Origin: Metabacillus malikii
GTDB lineage: Bacteria; Bacillota; Bacilli; Bacillales; Bacillaceae
Direction of reading: 5' to 3'
NCBI RefSeq assembly: GCF_030813355.1
Contig: NZ_JAUSUD010000002.1
Location: forward strand, 294,609 to 358,608
DNA: 64,000 nucleotides
Shown here: piece after piece, positions 1 through 8,597 of the stretch
Position numbering within the stretch: position 1 is the stretch's first letter
Layout: every line of letters starts with the position of its first letter
Position numbers and translations under genes: made by a program
Notes under the pieces: generated by a model
Seen by the model: only the letters and a program-made list of their open reading frames with translations
What the model was told of the DNA's origin: nothing
Databases searched by the model: none

Positions 1-314
1 GTACAATCAATTGCTTGACTTGCTCCTACTGTTACAATGACTTCATTACTTGGCGAATAGGATAGACCATACTTTTCGTTCATAAAATTAGCTGCTGCTT
101 CTCGCAATTCTAAAAAACCTGCATTATGTGTGTAAGTTGTGTAGTTGTTTTCTATAGCTGTAATTCCAGCATTTTTAACGTGTGCGGGTGTATCAAAATC
201 TGGTTGACCAATCGTAAGAGAAATAACATCATCATAGTCAGCCACCAAGTTGAAAAATTTCCTAATTCCCGATAGTTCTATATGTTTTACTCTTTTATTG
301 ACTAAATGCTCCAT
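1..314 (-). CDS. patA: Aminotransferase A, N-terminal part (cut by window edge)
   Basis: The minus strand reads an open frame from an ATG at 312-314, behind a GGAGG Shine-Dalgarno, to the window edge without a stop, giving about 104 residues. They match the start of class I/II PLP-dependent aminotransferases of the PatA type: an early SLTIGQPDFDTP segment (substrate loop), then YTHNAGFLELREAAA, then a TVGASQAI stretch before the edge. The PLP lysine lies outside the window. In Bacillus subtilis patA is the neighbour of cheV; here four other genes separate them. PatA transaminates several amino-acid substrates, and a role in lysine/diaminopimelate metabolism is inferred from the family. Confidence 0.88.
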   Translation of the reverse strand, partial: MEHLVNKRVKHIELSGIRKFFNLVADYDDVISLTIGQPDFDTPAHVKNAGITAIENNYTTYTHNAGFLELREAAANFMNEKYGLSYSPSNEVIVTVGASQAIDC

Positions 315-455
315 CTTAAACCTCCATAAGCGAAATCATATATGAGTTATTTTACCATTTATTAAATGAATTTCATCCTTTCACACAAAAATTAAGTTTA
401 ATACTTATCATTAACGGGTATAGTGTATGGGACGATTAGAATGGGGAGTTTATTC

Positions 456-1424
456 GTGATACGAACATTAGCCATCACTTCGGAAAAAGAAGTAGTTTAT
501 AACCAACCTTTGAGAAAATTAAATAGAAAAAACTTTGAATGGTTCTGGGTTGATTTTCAAGAACCGACAGCTGAGGAGACTAAGGAATTATCACGGTTCT
601 TCCGTTTCCATCCATTAGCGATTGAGGATTGTTTGGAGTTTGTGCAACGTCCTAAATTGGATTTTTATGATCAATATTTATTTATAGTTGTTCATTCAAT
701 CAATCAAGCTACATTAGAAGCAGATGAAGTAGATATCTTTGTCTCAGATAACTATATTGTTACGTTCCATAAAAAACCTGTTAGGGATATGAATAATTTA
801 TGGCATCGTGTCAAACAAGACCTCCTTTTACAAGAAAGCCCCTTGCAGATTATGTATCATATCATCGATCACCTTGTTGATGATTATTTCCCACCTGTTT
901 ACCGGTTAGAGGATTTAATTAATCAGGTTGAGGCGAATACAAGTGATCAAACAATTAGCGAATTAATGGAGCAAATTTTTGATATCCGATCTCAATTAAA
1001 TAAACTTAGAAGAACAATCATTCCAATGAGAGATTTATTATATAGGATTATCTCTTCATCACGATTTAATTCATTTAAGGAAAAACACATTTATCTTCAT
1101 GATATTTATGACCATTTACTAAAATTAGTCGAAATGATTGATGCTAATCGTGAATTATCGACTGATATTAGAGATAGTTATTTATCAATTAACTCAGACC
1201 GAATGAATAGAGTCATGATGACATTAACAGTAATATCTTCTATCTTTCTTCCGTTAACGTTTATTGCAGGTGTTTACGGGATGAACTTTGAATACATGCC
1301 GGAATTATCTGGGAAATACAGTTATTTTATTATACTAGGAGTGATGTTCGTAATAGGGATTGGAATGGTATTGTTTTTCCATCGAATGGGATGGTTCAGA
1401 TTTCATAAAGGAACAAAATTATAA
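456..1424 (+). CDS. corA: CorA-family magnesium/divalent cation transporter
   Basis: A membrane channel protein of 322 residues in the CorA/2-TM-GxN family, which imports Mg2+ (sometimes Co2+ or Ni2+) as a pentamer. The C-terminus has two membrane helices, and the first ends in the signature YGMNF (GMN selectivity motif) followed by an acidic loop and a second helix near residues 290-312. The large cytoplasmic N-domain is mostly helical. I chose GTG at 456 because GGGGAG lies seven bases upstream. An upstream GTG at 423 would add 11 residues but has no ribosome site. No M-box riboswitch is visible in the short leader. It stands alone, divergent from patA. Confidence 0.9.
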   Translation: MIRTLAITSEKEVVYNQPLRKLNRKNFEWFWVDFQEPTAEETKELSRFFRFHPLAIEDCLEFVQRPKLDFYDQYLFIVVHSINQATLEADEVDIFVSDNYIVTFHKKPVRDMNNLWHRVKQDLLLQESPLQIMYHIIDHLVDDYFPPVYRLEDLINQVEANTSDQTISELMEQIFDIRSQLNKLRRTIIPMRDLLYRIISSSRFNSFKEKHIYLHDIYDHLLKLVEMIDANRELSTDIRDSYLSINSDRMNRVMMTLTVISSIFLPLTFIAGVYGMNFEYMPELSGKYSYFIILGVMFVIGIGMVLFFHRMGWFRFHKGTKL

Positions 1425-1503
1425 TAACCGTCATAAAAAAGCCCTTCTTACGAATTATTTAGTGTTAAGACTTTTTGACTAATAAAGATATGAGGTGAAA
1501 AGG

Positions 1504-1689
1504 ATGGTTGAGAAGGAGTTATTAACAAAAGAAGAGCAGAGGTTAGTTGATAAATTAGAATCTGAAATGTTTTATGCATCGACTAGGACACATATGAATT
1601 TTTATAAAAATGAAATTCAAACAATTCTATCTCAAGCAAAAAGGAGACATAAGCTATTAAAAAATCAATCTCATGTAGCTGCTTATTAA
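1504..1689 (+). CDS. Small charged hypothetical protein
   Basis: A 61-residue, highly charged, helix-prone protein without membrane segment or cysteines. ATG at 1504 is preceded by GAGGTG at 1492-1497 with good spacing, which supports real translation; a GTG inside that ribosome site would only add MKR. A strong hairpin follows the stop. I do not recognise a family. Its Lys/Arg-rich C-terminal half (QAKRRHKLLKN) could bind nucleic acid, but this is only a composition argument. It is separated from corA by about 80 bases and may have its own promoter. Confidence 0.6.
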   Translation: MVEKELLTKEEQRLVDKLESEMFYASTRTHMNFYKNEIQTILSQAKRRHKLLKNQSHVAAY

Positions 1690-1710
1690 TATATAAGTAT
1701 AGATTTTAGT

Positions 1711-1769
1711 AAGAAGTTGACCTAAAAGCATTACGATTTCGTTAAATACTTTTACGTGAACTTCTTTTT
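1711..1769 (+). terminator. Rho-independent terminator
   Basis: AAGAAGTT pairs with AACTTCTT across an interrupted inner stem (CTAAAAG with CTTTTA), followed by T-rich sequence. It closes the small gene that ends at 1689. Confidence 0.7.
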
Positions 1770-1889
1770 ATTATTTTTTTATTGAATAATAATTCTAAAG
1801 TAATCGATCACTATTGTTTTCAAATACATTTCATTTATAGTAACTTCCAATTATAATAAGCATAGTTATTGACAATTGGAGGGAATATG

Positions 1890-2396
1890 ATGATAAATAC
1901 CATTAATTCATTTGCGTATCATAAGTGGGCAACGTTAAGAATTTTAAATCATTTAAATAGCTATACAGATACTTTTTATCATCAACAAATAAATAGTGTT
2001 TTTCCATCAATATACCATACATGTAAGCATATGATTGAAGTAGATAAATTATGGCTTTCAAGACTTACAGGAGATAAACCGAGGCAAACAGAGATAGTGA
2101 CACTTGAGCAACTATCTCAAGAATATAGTAAGGTCCTTCATGATTATGAGTGTTTTTTGGAGTTAAATAGTGATACAAAACAAATAGCATATACAAACTC
2201 AGAAGGTGAATATTTTATTAATACTGTTTCCGAATTAATTACTCATATTGCCAATCACGGTACATACCATCGTGGAAATTTATCTGCAATGTTTCGTCAA
2301 CTAGGTAAACAATCCATTTCGACAGATTATATTTATTTTTTAAGAGAATGTAAAAATGTAAATGAGAAGAGCGAGACAAATAAACCTTTTAGGTGA
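1890..2396 (+). CDS. DinB/YfiT-like putative metal-dependent protein
   Basis: About 168 residues with the DinB four-helix-bundle pattern. An early helix has YHKWA, a middle helix has HTCKHMIEVDKLW with the first metal-ligand histidine, and a late helix has HIANHGTYHRG, giving the second and third histidines. The family includes bacillithiol S-transferases (BstA, YfiT) and many members of unknown substrate, so only the fold is called. Two ATGs follow GGAGGG; the one at 1890 has the better six-base spacing. It is monocistronic, with no clear terminator downstream. Confidence 0.8.
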   Translation: MINTINSFAYHKWATLRILNHLNSYTDTFYHQQINSVFPSIYHTCKHMIEVDKLWLSRLTGDKPRQTEIVTLEQLSQEYSKVLHDYECFLELNSDTKQIAYTNSEGEYFINTVSELITHIANHGTYHRGNLSAMFRQLGKQSISTDYIYFLRECKNVNEKSETNKPFR

Positions 2397-2509
2397 AGCT
2401 TATCCTTTGTCCCGCACCATAATTGTTTTGCTTATATTAACTAGAAACAGAATTTATAGTGTCAACTTCACCAGTTACTAATGGCGATGATGTTCATTTG
2501 ATTGGAGCG

Positions 2510-2571
2510 GGTATTTGACTCTTTCTATAAATCGGACTGTTCGCTTAAAGGAAGTGGCTCTCGCTCCAATC
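2510..2571. repeat. Inverted repeat in intergenic space
   Basis: GATTGGAGCG (2510-2519) is the exact inverse of CGCTCCAATC (2562-2571), with a 42-base loop. There is no T-run on either strand, so it is not a classical terminator. The TTGGAG core resembles the GGTTGGAGCTG arm of the dispersed element described elsewhere in the window, so it may be a relic of one. Confidence 0.45.
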
Positions 2572-2598
2572 CAGAAACTCTTCAATAAAATGTTACGC

Positions 2599-3081
2599 TT
2601 AACGACAACTAAACGAACGAATACGATTTAAATCAATACCAAAATATTCCCAACGGAATTGATTTCTTCTCCAACGATATCCCGCAATTGAATTTCTGCC
2701 TACGAATGTCGGATAAAACCAGAAACCACGTCCGTTATTTAAACGAATGTAAGTGAAACGGTACAAACAACCGCGAATACCTCCGGGGTCTACTGCAAAC
2801 ACACCGAAGCCTGAATTTTGCTCAGCTGGAATCGTACTTGGTGGTGGGCCTGATGGTGGACCGCCTTGACCTCCACCAAAACCGGAACCTCCCCCGAATC
2901 CTGGTCCTCCACCAAATCCTGGTCCACCAAACCCGCCTTGACCTCCAAATCCACCTTGACCTACTCCTGGAGGCGGTCCGAATGGTGGTTGCCCTATTGG
3001 TTGATAACCAGCCTGTTCCCCAAATTGCGGAAATCCAGGGATTTGAATTGTAAATTGACGATTATAAGGGTTCATTTTCAC
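2599..3081 (-). CDS. Glycine/proline-rich protein with aromatic C-terminal domain
   Basis: A 160-residue protein in three parts: a short N-terminus ending in IPGFPQFGEQ, a low-complexity middle (roughly residues 25-85) of GGFGG/GPGFGG and GPPPG units, and a compact aromatic, arginine-rich C-domain of about 65 residues with FVGRNSIAGYRWRRNQF and two cysteines. There is no signal peptide. Start is GTG at 3079-3081, six bases after AGGAG; an ATG six bases further in is the alternative. Gly/Pro-rich proteins of this sort occur in Bacillus spore coats and exosporia, so a spore-surface role is possible but is inference only. The family is not identified. Confidence 0.7.
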   Translation of the reverse strand: MKMNPYNRQFTIQIPGFPQFGEQAGYQPIGQPPFGPPPGVGQGGFGGQGGFGGPGFGGGPGFGGGSGFGGGQGGPPSGPPPSTIPAEQNSGFGVFAVDPGGIRGCLYRFTYIRLNNGRGFWFYPTFVGRNSIAGYRWRRNQFRWEYFGIDLNRIRSFSCR

Positions 3082-3336
3082 TTAAATCTCCTCTCCCATC
3101 ATGCTTCACGTTACGATATGCAACTGACAAGCAATAGGTGATTACCTAATAAAGATGAGTAGGGGATAAAAGAATGAACTCATTGGTTGATCGTTCAAAC
3201 AGTCATCCTCTTCTACTAGAATTCATAAAAAGGTTCGATTTGGTTACAAACTTCAGTGAAATAACTTGTGTTTACCTTCTACACTTAACCAACAATCGAT
3301 TTCCCCAATTATATACGTGTTTGCTTTAAGGTGAAT

Positions 3337-3729
3337 CTATCTTTTTAAATGTTTTACCGTTCTTGTTTGCAGGTTGACTAAATACCAGCCTTCGCTTTTT
3401 TCATGAGATGCATTTGTCGAATATACATGTACAATGTAATCATTATCCTCGATATGGTCATATTGTACAAAAAGGTCGTCATCTTTTTTTATACCTAGTT
3501 TTTCTCGTACTAGTTCCTCCGCCTCTGCTTGATTAAGGCGATTACGGTCATTATCGTCATATGTTTCATCCTTGACTTCAACTAATATTTCATCGGTATT
3601 TTTTATATGGTCATCCCCAGTTTGGACAATACCACTATTTGTATCTTTATTTGCTTGGGCATCATTTTGATTTGTATTGTTACATGCTGTTAAAACAAAA
3701 AGTATCATTATCACTATTAGAAGTTTCAT
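3337..3729 (-). CDS. Small secreted lipoprotein of unknown function
   Basis: 130 residues from ATG at 3727-3729, behind an AGGTGAGG ribosome site. The N-terminus is a lipoprotein signal: MKLLIVIMILFVL then the lipobox LTAC, so the mature protein begins at that Cys. The acidic, Asn/Asp-rich mature part contains an AEAEELVREKLGI helix and a strand-rich end with WYLVNLQTRTV, recalling small lipoproteins of the PepSY-like class; I cannot place it firmly. It is probably anchored on the outer face of the membrane. Confidence 0.72.
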   Translation of the reverse strand: MKLLIVIMILFVLTACNNTNQNDAQANKDTNSGIVQTGDDHIKNTDEILVEVKDETYDDNDRNRLNQAEAEELVREKLGIKKDDDLFVQYDHIEDNDYIVHVYSTNASHEKSEGWYLVNLQTRTVKHLKR

Positions 3730-3849
3730 CTTTAACCTCACCTTAAATTCGATATAGTCTAACTATTAGGTATATTAGGATTGTTGAATATATGTTTAAA
3801 ACTATTACTAGTTAGTATAAGGAAACAAAATTATATTATGCTTTAGCAG

Positions 3850-5136
3850 CTAATATTTAGCTGACTGGAATAATATGTTTATTAAAAATAACAGAGAGAT
3901 GACATATAAAGTAGGCTTGACCTCTTTAAATTTCCCTACGGCAATTTTTAAAATTGGGTAAACAATAAAACCAAATGCCATCCCATCAATAATACTGTAA
4001 GTAAAAGGTATGAATGTAATAATTAAAAAAGCAGGGAAGCATTCACTGAAATCCTCCAAGTCGATATGTTTAATGTTTTGCAGCATCAAACTCCCGATAA
4101 CAATTAGGATTGGTGCAATTGCACCATTTGGAATTAACTTAATCAATGGTATAAAAAATAAGGATAAAATAAAAAGCAGTCCTGTCGTGATTGAAGTTAA
4201 TCCGGTTCTTCCACCAGCTGTTATACCTGCTGCTGTTTCTACAGTACTAACAGTTGGGCTTGAACCAAAGAGTGCTGAAGTAACCGTTGATAATGCATTA
4301 GCTTGAAAGGAACGTTTATAAGAATCAGGCCGATTTATCATATGTACTTGACCATACACTAATCCAATATTTTCAAAGACAATGACCATTGTTAATGAAA
4401 AAGTTGCTAGCCAAAATGATAAATCGGTAATCCTAGTAAAGGTTAAGGCTAGGAAAACTTCCTTAAAACTAGCAACGGAATTATTTTCTGTATATTCGAC
4501 AGAAGGACCTTGTCCGATTAACCAAGCTATTACTGTTCCAAGAGAAATGCTAATTAAAAAATGACCCGGTACATTTTTTGAAAAAAGAATTATCGTAATA
4601 AGTAAACTTAAAATTGTAAGGATTACCTCTGGGTTACTAACATGACCAATTGTTAAAAATGTTGAAGCATCTTGAACTACAATTCCGCCCTTTTGAAGGC
4701 CAATAAATGTTAAAAATAGACCGATACCAACAGTTATTGCTTCTTTTAAAGAGTGAGGAATGGAGGACGAGATAAACGTTGCTAGTTTAGAGAATGAAAT
4801 AATAATAAATAAGATACCTGAAATAAAGACAACAGCTAACCCCTCTTGCCAAGTTAGTCCTAAGCCATTCACAATCGTATATGTAAATAATGCATTAACA
4901 CCCATACCAGGTACGAGGATTAAAGGTGTATTTGCATAAACTCCAACGATGAAGCATCCTGCAATCGATGTCAAAACAGTAGCAATAATTCCTGCCTCGA
5001 TTGGTATTCCTGCATCTGCTAAAATTGACGCATTCACGATCACTATGTAAACAATTGTAAAAAAAGAAACTGTGCCAGCGAGTACTTCTTTTTTAATGGT
5101 TGATTCATACTTTCTAAGTCGAAATAATTTTTCCAT
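3850..5136 (-). CDS. NCS2-family purine permease (AzgA/PbuG/PbuO type)
   Basis: 428 residues, hydrophobic throughout, with about 12-14 membrane helices. Family marks are the NxxL-type segment near residue 65 (VPGMGVNALFTYTIV), the GIGLFLTFIGLQ helix, and the AGITAGGRTGLTS loop of AzgA-like proteins, which import hypoxanthine, guanine or adenine with protons. Start chosen at ATG 5134-5136 behind AAAGGAAG; a GTG five codons upstream overlaps that site. No purine riboswitch aptamer is visible in the short leader, unlike pbuG in Bacillus subtilis, so substrate and control remain open. Confidence 0.85.
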   Translation of the reverse strand: MEKLFRLRKYESTIKKEVLAGTVSFFTIVYIVIVNASILADAGIPIEAGIIATVLTSIAGCFIVGVYANTPLILVPGMGVNALFTYTIVNGLGLTWQEGLAVVFISGILFIIISFSKLATFISSSIPHSLKEAITVGIGLFLTFIGLQKGGIVVQDASTFLTIGHVSNPEVILTILSLLITIILFSKNVPGHFLISISLGTVIAWLIGQGPSVEYTENNSVASFKEVFLALTFTRITDLSFWLATFSLTMVIVFENIGLVYGQVHMINRPDSYKRSFQANALSTVTSALFGSSPTVSTVETAAGITAGGRTGLTSITTGLLFILSLFFIPLIKLIPNGAIAPILIVIGSLMLQNIKHIDLEDFSECFPAFLIITFIPFTYSIIDGMAFGFIVYPILKIAVGKFKEVKPTLYVISLLFLINILFQSAKY

Positions 5137-5290
5137 AAGTCTTCCTTTCACTTAATCAATTAATGATAAATAATCCTTTTTAGGATGGCACAAATGAAAT
5201 CAGTCATACATGTGTCAAACATTCAAAGTTATGAATATTGTCAAGTTATATGGTTTAGACAACCTGTTCATACATATAAATGAGAAGAGT

Positions 5291-5965
5291 ATGGATAGAA
5301 AGGTTGTGAGGGCTCTGGCACGTAAAATCTGGGGAGTTGACTCAGCAAATCCAGTCGATCAGGAATTATATGAACGTGTAAAAAACCAATTGGGTCTACC
5401 AAAATATTGGGGAAGATATTTAACTGGAAAAACAAAAGTATCAACAGGGTTAACGAGAGAAGAAATCCAGTTTATTCGTAATAAAGGGGTAAAAGTTTTA
5501 CCTATTTACAATGTAATGACAGAAACAATAGGGTATGAAGAAGCACAAGTAGCTGCTAGAAATGCCATTTTTCATGCGCGAAGACTAGGAATACCTAAAA
5601 ATACAATGCTTTTTGCAAACATTGAAAATGATTATCAGGTTGATGTTAATTGGATTAAGGGTTGGGTTGAGACGATTAATCCTTCAGGTTATCGTTGTGG
5701 TTTTTTTCATGACCCGGTTAAAGGAGAGTTTACAAAGGCATATAGTCAGGCTGTAAAAGAAGATAATGAAGTTGCTAATCAATCAGTGCTCTGGAGTGCA
5801 GATCCGGAAACTGGTGCATCCTCAGAACGTAAGGCGCCGAGATTTAAACCAACTAAACCTAACTGCAAGGCAAACGTATGGATATGGAAATACGGGAGAG
5901 ATGCTAAGAAGTGTCCAATTGATACAAATTTAGCTGATGAACGGGTTCTAACGTATTTATTTTAG
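5291..5965 (+). CDS. DUF1906 glycoside-hydrolase-like protein
   Basis: About 224 residues. Soon after the start comes IWGVDSANPVD, the first strand of the Rv2525c/DUF1906 TIM-barrel domain related to GH25 lysozymes. Later strands KVLPIYNVM, NTMLFANIEN (acidic residues where GH25 has its catalytic pair) and YRCGFFHDP follow, and it ends with an ANVWIWKYG strand. No signal peptide is seen. The start is uncertain: ATG 5291 has only a weak GAGAAGAG ahead, and the frame is open back to 5210. The ligand is unknown; cell-wall glycan is a reasonable inference. Confidence 0.7.
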   Translation: MDRKVVRALARKIWGVDSANPVDQELYERVKNQLGLPKYWGRYLTGKTKVSTGLTREEIQFIRNKGVKVLPIYNVMTETIGYEEAQVAARNAIFHARRLGIPKNTMLFANIENDYQVDVNWIKGWVETINPSGYRCGFFHDPVKGEFTKAYSQAVKEDNEVANQSVLWSADPETGASSERKAPRFKPTKPNCKANVWIWKYGRDAKKCPIDTNLADERVLTYLF

Positions 5966-6296
5966 GCTAATTCGTCAGCGTTTTTATTAATCAAAGTAGT
6001 CGTTTAGCGTTCATTTCACTATCAGTGCACTTAAGAAGCAAAAGTAGGAGGTGGGCCTCTCTAGCTATGGAAGCTAACAATTAATTAGCAAAACTGGAGG
6101 GGCATCTTCTTACTAAAGCATCAATGACTTTTCGAAGTGCTTTATCGTATTTCCTTTTTACACAGTCGTGAGCTCCCAGTTTGTACAATCGTTTTACCAG
6201 CATCCCACCTTAATATTCCTTCGCGAAAACTCCACGTTTCACGAATAATGCCAAAATCTCTCCAATTTACCGTTAGTTTCATTTGGTAGCGAAATA
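5966..6296. other. Intergenic stretch without a recognisable gene
   Basis: About 330 bases between the DUF1906 gene and the dispersed repeat. Both strands carry only short, stop-interrupted frames. No promoter, RNA or terminator is convincing. It may be decayed sequence, since it adjoins a repeat element. Confidence 0.5.
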
Positions 6297-6613
6297 AAGT
6301 TCTTTTCTAAGAGTTTTGGTTTTGTACGATCTTTACTAGGGGGGAGCTGATTGCAAGCCTTCTGCAGGCGGTTGCGACGGGAATCGAAAAGCGAAGGCAG
6401 CTTGCCCATCGAATAAAGAGTTTAGGAATTACGCTAAGCTGTACAGCAAATCGTAATGATGACTTACCGTTTGGGAGACGACCTGATGTTTTCTTGTTAC
6501 TGTCACCGGAGATAATCGTCTCACCACTCCTCGCAGAAAGCGTTTACTGCAAGAGGAGACAAAGCCTAAACGACAACTCAGTTAAAAGCGACAATTTTTA
6601 TGAAAACAGCCTT
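6297..6613 (+). repeat. Dispersed IR element, copy 1 (long form)
   Basis: This begins with a diverged AAAGTTCTTTTCTAAGAG end and finishes with CGACAA...GAAAACAGCCTT, the two inverted ends shared by the family. The interior has a diverged GAGCTGATTGC arm and the long-form segment AAAGCGAAGGCAGCTTGCCCATCG, also seen in the copies at 19223, 22559 and 36198. It has no coding capacity. It is the most mutated of the long copies. Confidence 0.7.
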
Positions 6614-6719
6614 ACGAGTGAGCCCAAATTAAACCAAAGGTAAATCTTAGAACATTTTCAGTCCTAATTGCTCTTGTTGAAATTTTAGTACAGTATAAAT
6701 ATATAATAAAGGACTACTT

Positions 6720-6747
6720 TAAAAATAAAAAAAATAACCGATATAAT
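6720..6747 (+). promoter_or_regulatory. SigD-type promoter of cheV
   Basis: TAAA at 6720-6723, a 13-base spacer, then ACCGATAT at 6737-6744. This is one mismatch from the SigD -10 GCCGATAT, and known SigD spacers run 13-15. A TATAAT at 6742-6747 overlaps it and could serve SigA. cheV in Bacillus subtilis is a motility-regulon gene, which fits. Confidence 0.65.
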
Positions 6748-6781
6748 AAATACGATAGAGTAACATGGAAGGAAGAAGAAA

Positions 6782-7687
6782 ATGGACCAACAAAAAGGAA
6801 TCTTACTTGAAAGTGGAACAAATGAATTAGAAATCGTAGAATTTTGTGTTGGAGATAATAAGTTTGGTATAAACGTTATAAAAGTGAAGGAAATCATCCA
6901 ACCTGTAAAAGTTACGAAAATACCACATGCACATCAGAACGTTGAAGGGATTATAGAATTAAGAGGAGAAATCTTACCCGTTGTAAATGTTGCACAGGTC
7001 CTAGGATTTTCAACTAGTAACGACCCATTGGCTGAAAAATTTATTGTAACAGAATTTAATAAGACGAAAGTTGTCTTTCATGTCCATGCCGTTACTCAGA
7101 TTCATCGTATTTCCTGGGAAAATATTGAAAAGCCATCTGGTATTTATCAAGGCTTGGAAAGTCAAATTACTGGAGTCGTCCAACTACATGGTGAGATGAT
7201 ATTATTATTAGATTTCGAAAAAATTGTTGTAGATATAAACCCTGAATCGGGTATTAATGTTGAGCAAGTGAAAAAGTTAGGGTTGAGAGAACGTTCGACA
7301 AAGAGAATTGTTGCTTGTGAGGACTCTCCGTTACTACGTAAGTTATTGCAAGAGACATTAACTGAAGCAGGATTCTCACAAATTGAATTTTTTGAAAATG
7401 GAAAAGATGGATTAATGTATTTGGAATCTATCGTTGAATCTGGACGAGCTATAGAGGATGAAGTACAAATCGTAGTTACAGATGTTGAAATGCCTCAAAT
7501 GGATGGGCATCATTTAACGAAGCGGATTAAGGAACATTCAGGTTTAAGTAAACTTCCTGTCATCATCTTCTCATCGCTTATAACAGATGATTTACGTCAT
7601 AAAGGAAATATTGTTGGTGCAAGTGCACAAATTAGTAAACCTGAAATAAGTGAACTAGTTGAAAATATTGACAAGTATATTTTATAA
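6782..7687 (+). CDS. cheV: Chemotaxis coupling/adaptation protein CheV
   Basis: 301 residues: an N-terminal CheW-like SH3 domain (about 15-150, with GIIELRGEILPVVNV and GVVQLHGEMILLLDFE) followed by a receiver domain (about 170-300). The receiver has the acidic pair ED near 177, phospho-acceptor in VVTDVEMPQMDG, and a later FSS and SKP. CheV links chemoreceptors to CheA and helps adaptation when phosphorylated. ATG 6782 follows GGAAGGAAG. It is syntenic with Bacillus subtilis cheV-ykyB, and a SigD-type promoter lies 38 bases upstream. A chemoreceptor gene sits at 44699. Confidence 0.95.
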   Translation: MDQQKGILLESGTNELEIVEFCVGDNKFGINVIKVKEIIQPVKVTKIPHAHQNVEGIIELRGEILPVVNVAQVLGFSTSNDPLAEKFIVTEFNKTKVVFHVHAVTQIHRISWENIEKPSGIYQGLESQITGVVQLHGEMILLLDFEKIVVDINPESGINVEQVKKLGLRERSTKRIVACEDSPLLRKLLQETLTEAGFSQIEFFENGKDGLMYLESIVESGRAIEDEVQIVVTDVEMPQMDGHHLTKRIKEHSGLSKLPVIIFSSLITDDLRHKGNIVGASAQISKPEISELVENIDKYIL

Positions 7688-7713
7688 CAATGAAATAATT
7701 TGAGTCTAACAAG

Positions 7714-7763
7714 TAGTCCCATAAACCAACACTGTCAAGTTGTGTTTATGGGGCTGTTTCGTT
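7714..7763 (+). terminator. Probable terminator of cheV
   Basis: CCCATAAAC pairs with GTTTATGGG around a small inner stem (ACA/TGT), followed by GCTGTTTCGTTTCC. The stem is strong but the T-run is weak. Confidence 0.55.
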
Positions 7764-7824
7764 TCCTGTTTCTAAAGCCTATAGTCAATTAGTTAGAATA
7801 TAGGTATTGTAAGTTGTTTGCAAA

Positions 7825-8280
7825 TTAGCGATAACTTTCTCCCAGTTTTTTGAACACCGGTTTTTCGTATGTACGCTTATGTTTATTGTATGTTTTTGAA
7901 TGTTGTGGGTCCTCATGCACGCCAACATAGTTTTGTAACAATATTTTTGCCTTTGATAAGGACATATGTGTTTTGGGGTTACGATATGTTTGATTCAAAG
8001 AGCCTAAGTGTGGAAGTTGGTTGAAGTCATCTTTTGTTGGAGGCATATGAAAGTAGTAGTCTCCAGCTGAAACGAGCACATCGGACTGTTGTTTACTGTA
8101 TTTTGGATTGTTTGAAAAATGTAGTCCTTCTTTTTTTGCTTTTCCTTCGAGGACAAGCTTAAGTAAGGCTTTCTTTTTTAGAGAGTAAAGAAATTTGGGA
8201 TTAGGTGCGGTTTTAGCGTGTCTGTTAACAACGTAAATAGCACGTGCGAGGTTTTCGGTAGTGAGTTTCTGGTCGTCCAT
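7825..8280 (-). CDS. ykyB: YkyB family conserved protein
   Basis: 151 residues from ATG 8278-8280 with AAAGGAGAG upstream. A basic, soluble protein with the family's N-terminal LARAIYVVNRHAKTAPNPKFLY segment split here by NPK, and a lysine-rich end. Length and position (cheV-ykyB-ykuC, opposite strand to cheV) match Bacillus subtilis ykyB. The function is unknown; the only clues are strong basic charge and conservation in Bacillaceae. Confidence 0.88.
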   Translation of the reverse strand: MDDQKLTTENLARAIYVVNRHAKTAPNPKFLYSLKKKALLKLVLEGKAKKEGLHFSNNPKYSKQQSDVLVSAGDYYFHMPPTKDDFNQLPHLGSLNQTYRNPKTHMSLSKAKILLQNYVGVHEDPQHSKTYNKHKRTYEKPVFKKLGESYR

Positions 8281-8561
8281 TGTTTCTCTCCTTTTCAATG
8301 TTTCATACTTTTTCTAGTATTTCTGGCATAGGTTAATGTGTGATCAAAATCGACTTTACCTGAGAGTTCAACTTGCTTTTCACGATAGCGTCTCAAAAAT
8401 CTGTGCCAATAGTATTAAAAACAATACTTACCTATATAAAGCCTTATATAAATTATAGCTCCTATAGATGAAAATGCAACATTTATTAGGAATATTCCTT
8501 TTCAATTAACAAAAGGCTATCCAATCATATGAACCATTATAAACAAACCTACAATAACCCT

Positions 8562-8597
8562 GAAAAAAAATAAAAGAAGAGTATTAGCACTCTTCTT
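8562..8597 (-). terminator. Terminator of ykuC
   Basis: On the minus strand AGAAGAGT pairs with ACTCTTCT (8575-8596) around a six-base loop and runs into a T-rich tail (complement of 8562-8574). It overlaps the last codons of ykuC closely. Confidence 0.75.

Noticed and set aside
2838..3141. Plus-strand frames of 71 and 91 codons across the glycine-rich gene
   Set aside because: They are complements of the GGN/CCN-rich repeat codons, have no ribosome site, and show no family resemblance.
6100..6330. Minus-strand frame with DRTKPKLLEKNF, resembling IS3-type OrfB
   Set aside because: The stretch lies largely inside the left arm of dispersed repeat copy 1, ends quickly in stops and lacks the WVTDIT motif that should follow.
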